Of a DNA stretch of 64,000 nt, positions 62,071 to 64,000 are shown piece after piece; position 1 is the stretch's first letter; each line of letters opens with the position of its first letter. Under the pieces are notes generated by a model. The model worked only from the letters and a program-made list of their open reading frames with translations. It searched no databases and had not been told where the DNA came from. Source of the DNA: Neobacillus massiliamazoniensis (GTDB taxonomy: Bacteria > Bacillota > Bacilli > Bacillales > Cytobacillaceae); contig NZ_CVRB01000001.1 in assembly GCF_001048695.1 (NCBI RefSeq), positions 1,550,001 to 1,614,000 on the forward strand, read 5' to 3'. Made by a program: the position numbers and the translations under genes.

Positions 62071-63645
62071 GTGGTTCGGAAAAATATTAATATTGTCGCA
62101 GCCATTTTATTAAGTATGCTTTTAGTGCTTTCAGGCTGTTCTTCAAAAACTACTGATACAGCTAGCACGAAAAATACAAGCAAACCGGATACCTTTATTT
62201 ATGGTATTGACGGAGATCCAGGAAACGCAGTGAATGCAATCACCACTGGTGACCGTTATGGATTAATGGAGATCAAAGCTATTTATTCACCATTATATAT
62301 GTATAATGGTAAAAATGATGTGAAGTACTTCTTAGCAGAAAGTATGACCCCATCATCTGACTTTTTAACTTACACAGCAAAATTAAGAAAAGGCGTAAAA
62401 TGGTCTGATGGGCAGCCTTTTACTGCTGATGATGTTGTATTTACATATGATCAAATGTTAAAAGAAGAAAATGGCGGCTGGGCTAGAAGCCAGCTTATTT
62501 TCAACAATCAACCAGTTAAAGTAGAAAAAGTCGATGACTATACAGTAAAATTCACGCTTCCAACCGTTAGTATGGGTGCGATGGAAGCTTTAGGTAACAT
62601 TTTCATTATGCCTAAGCATATTTACCAAAATGAGACCAATATTGCTAACAGCCCGAAAAATGCTACACCAGTTGGTACCGGTCCATATATCTTGAAAGAA
62701 TATAAAGCAGGTGAAAGTGTTACGTTTGTAAAGAACGATAACTATTTCCTAGGGGCACCAAAGATTCCAAAAGTAGTTTTCCGGATCATACAGGATCCAA
62801 ATACAGCAGTGATGGCACTTCAAAAAGGGGAAATTAACGCCCTTGCCGTACAGCCATCAGACGCAAGCAAGTTTAAAGGGGATTCCAATGTAACGCTTAA
62901 ACCTTATGATGAAGGACGTATTGGTTACTTGGCTTACAACTTAAGCTCAAAGGCGGTCCAATCTAAAGAGGTAAGACAGGCTCTAGCTTATGCAATGAAT
63001 CGTGATGATATGATTACGGCAAGTTATTTATCAAGCGATTATGCAAAACCTGCTTATTCCTTCTTGCCAACAAAAGCAACTTATTACACCGACAATGTAG
63101 AAAAATATAAATTTGATACGAAAAAAGCAAAAAGCTTATTGGCAAAAGCGGGTACTTCGAATTTAAAACTGAAACTTGCCTATACAGCTAATAACCCAAT
63201 CCAGCAAAAGCAGGCTGCTGTCATTCAGCAAAACTTGAAAGCTGTTGGTGTTGACGTTCAGCTTGTTGGTATGGATGCTACCGCTTTAAGCAAGAAGCTT
63301 CAAAGTGTGCAAACAGACTTTGATATGTATCTTAACGGATACATTATGGGAATTGACCCAGATACCTTTAACTCCTTATTTGTCACCAATGGAGAAGCCA
63401 ACTACATGCATTATAGCAATCCAAAAGTGGATGCATTATTCAATCAAGGTCGCGTAGAGAAAGATGACGCAAAACGGAAAGCGATTTATGAAGACATTCA
63501 AAAAACGATTGCCGACGATGCTGCATTCTATCCGATCACAGAAAACAAGCGGATTCTTGCAATCGATTCTAAAGTCAAAGGAATTGACCAAGCAGGCTTA
63601 GTACCAGTTTATACGTTTGAGGATATGTCGAAGCTATCCTATTAA
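62071..63645 (+). CDS. Oligopeptide ABC transporter substrate-binding lipoprotein
   Basis: 524-aa family 5 extracellular solute-binding protein (OppA/AppA/DppE type). Lipobox LSGC with Cys23, then a Thr/Ser/Lys-rich linker. Family blocks: LAESMTPSSDFLTYTAKLRKGVKWSDGQPFTADDVVFTYDQM (key WSDG.PFTADDV), VGTGPYILKEYKAGE, AVQSKEVRQALAYAMNRDD. Binds peptides or similar ligands for import by the permeases that follow. GTG start 7 bases after GGGGGGA. A strong terminator separates it from the permease gene. Confidence 0.9.
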   Translation: MVRKNINIVAAILLSMLLVLSGCSSKTTDTASTKNTSKPDTFIYGIDGDPGNAVNAITTGDRYGLMEIKAIYSPLYMYNGKNDVKYFLAESMTPSSDFLTYTAKLRKGVKWSDGQPFTADDVVFTYDQMLKEENGGWARSQLIFNNQPVKVEKVDDYTVKFTLPTVSMGAMEALGNIFIMPKHIYQNETNIANSPKNATPVGTGPYILKEYKAGESVTFVKNDNYFLGAPKIPKVVFRIIQDPNTAVMALQKGEINALAVQPSDASKFKGDSNVTLKPYDEGRIGYLAYNLSSKAVQSKEVRQALAYAMNRDDMITASYLSSDYAKPAYSFLPTKATYYTDNVEKYKFDTKKAKSLLAKAGTSNLKLKLAYTANNPIQQKQAAVIQQNLKAVGVDVQLVGMDATALSKKLQSVQTDFDMYLNGYIMGIDPDTFNSLFVTNGEANYMHYSNPKVDALFNQGRVEKDDAKRKAIYEDIQKTIADDAAFYPITENKRILAIDSKVKGIDQAGLVPVYTFEDMSKLSY

Positions 63646-63651
63646 AGGTAG

Positions 63652-63690
63652 ATAAAGATAAACAGTGCGCTGTTTATCTTTATTTTTTAG
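63652..63690 (+). terminator. Terminator/attenuator between binding protein and permease genes
   Basis: ATAAAGATAAACAG / CTGTTTATCTTTAT, 14-bp perfect stem with a 4-nt loop, then TTTTTT. The permease gene starts 56 bp later in the same direction, so partial read-through would give binding protein in excess. Confidence 0.88.
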
Positions 63691-63745
63691 AACAAAAAGT
63701 TATAGAATGATAAAGTGTTCTTTTTGGGAAGGAGTGAGGTCATAA

Positions 63746-64000
63746 TTGTTAAAATATATTGTAAAAAGGATATTACAGGCAATTCCTTTGTTAATTATTA
63801 TTTCGATTATTTGCTTTAGCCTGATAAAATTGGCGCCATATGATGCGGTCGATGCAATGACCACACCAAACATGTCAAAGCAAACAGTCGCGCTAATCAA
63901 AGCAAAATATGGTTTAGACAAACCGGCATATGAGCAATATTTTTATTGGGTCAAGGGGATTTTGAACGGTGAATGGGGCTACTCGATTGTAACGCATGAA
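63746..64000 (+). CDS. Peptide ABC transporter permease, 3' truncated
   Basis: First 85 codons of a DppB/OppB/AppB-type permease, cut by the window end. It begins LLKYIVKRILQAIPLLIIIS, with the first membrane helix at residues ~9-28, and continues with the family's periplasmic segment: PNMSKQTVALIKAKYGLDKP and YFYWVKGILNGEWGYSI. TTG start 6 bases after AAGGAGTGAGG. Together with the preceding binding protein it indicates a peptide importer operon that continues outside the window. Confidence 0.88.
   Translation, partial: MLKYIVKRILQAIPLLIIISIICFSLIKLAPYDAVDAMTTPNMSKQTVALIKAKYGLDKPAYEQYFYWVKGILNGEWGYSIVTHE

Overview
The window is chromosomal DNA of a low-GC, endospore-forming Firmicute of the family Bacillaceae, close to Bacillus sensu lato or Neobacillus but not B. 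subtilis itself. Gene order is broadly collinear with the B. subtilis metNPQ - suf - yun - yut - yum - yui - kap - yug region. Sporulation genes are present (yunB, lytH, yutC, yutH, kapB/kapD). No rRNA, tRNA, CRISPR array, prophage or intact insertion sequence was seen. || Layout. 1-1.4 kb: end of the methionine importer (metI, metQ). 1.9-7.3 kb: the sufCDSUB iron-sulfur assembly operon. 7.3-10.3 kb: yunF, yunE, yunC, yunB. 10.4-12.6 kb: an accessory patch with two GNAT acetyltransferases and a 1.1-kb segment bounded by imperfect ~58-bp inverted repeats. 12.6-23.3 kb: lytH, lipA and the yut/yuz cluster (yutC, D, E, F, G, H, I, J, yuzD, yuzB), ending with the A-type Fe-S carrier sufA. 23.6-26.2 kb: divergent yumC (ferredoxin/flavodoxin-NADP reductase) and yumB (NADH dehydrogenase). 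26.5-30.4 kb: a Nudix hydrolase, yuiA, yuiB, yuiC, pepA. 30.5-41 kb: a glycine-rich small protein, a YuxO-type thioesterase, kapD, kapB, a lipoprotein cyclophilin, a Cu/Zn-SOD-like lipoprotein, a His/Pro/Met-rich small protein, a shortened AlaX editing protein, gndA, a PH-domain protein, patB, yugE. 41-46.7 kb: an Xre regulator, yugI, yuzA, yugJ, pgi, yugO. 46.8-64 kb: a more accessory stretch with a YkoS/YkoT-like glycosylation pair, a LysE-type exporter, an enoyl-CoA hydratase, an amino-acid permease, yteA, CDF and CorA cation transporters, a CcpA-box-controlled aldehyde dehydrogenase, a multidrug exporter, a small flavoprotein, and the start of a peptide ABC transporter. || How the genes work together. 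Fe-S metabolism is unusually concentrated: sufCDSUB, sufA, an Nfu protein (yutI) and one major client, lipoyl synthase (lipA). Redox flavoproteins (yutJ, yumC, yumB) sit close by. A perfect Fnr/Crp-type box (TGTGA-N6-TCACA) lies upstream of suf and a near-perfect one upstream of yumB, suggesting shared redox or oxygen control. || The most striking non-gene content is repetitive. Three families of palindromic intergenic elements (A, about 95-400 bp, modular nested hairpins; B, 78-250 bp, with GGCTGTGTTAAA terminal inverted repeats; C, about 100-120 bp, with GAGGATGTCCC ends) occur about 22 times in all, mostly at gene 3' ends and often right after a terminator. One family A locus (33884-34283) looks like another copy (1409-1569) with a ~177-bp unit inserted, an internal filled-site/empty-site pair. 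A seven-copy, exactly 52-bp-period hairpin array lies between the PH-domain gene and patB.
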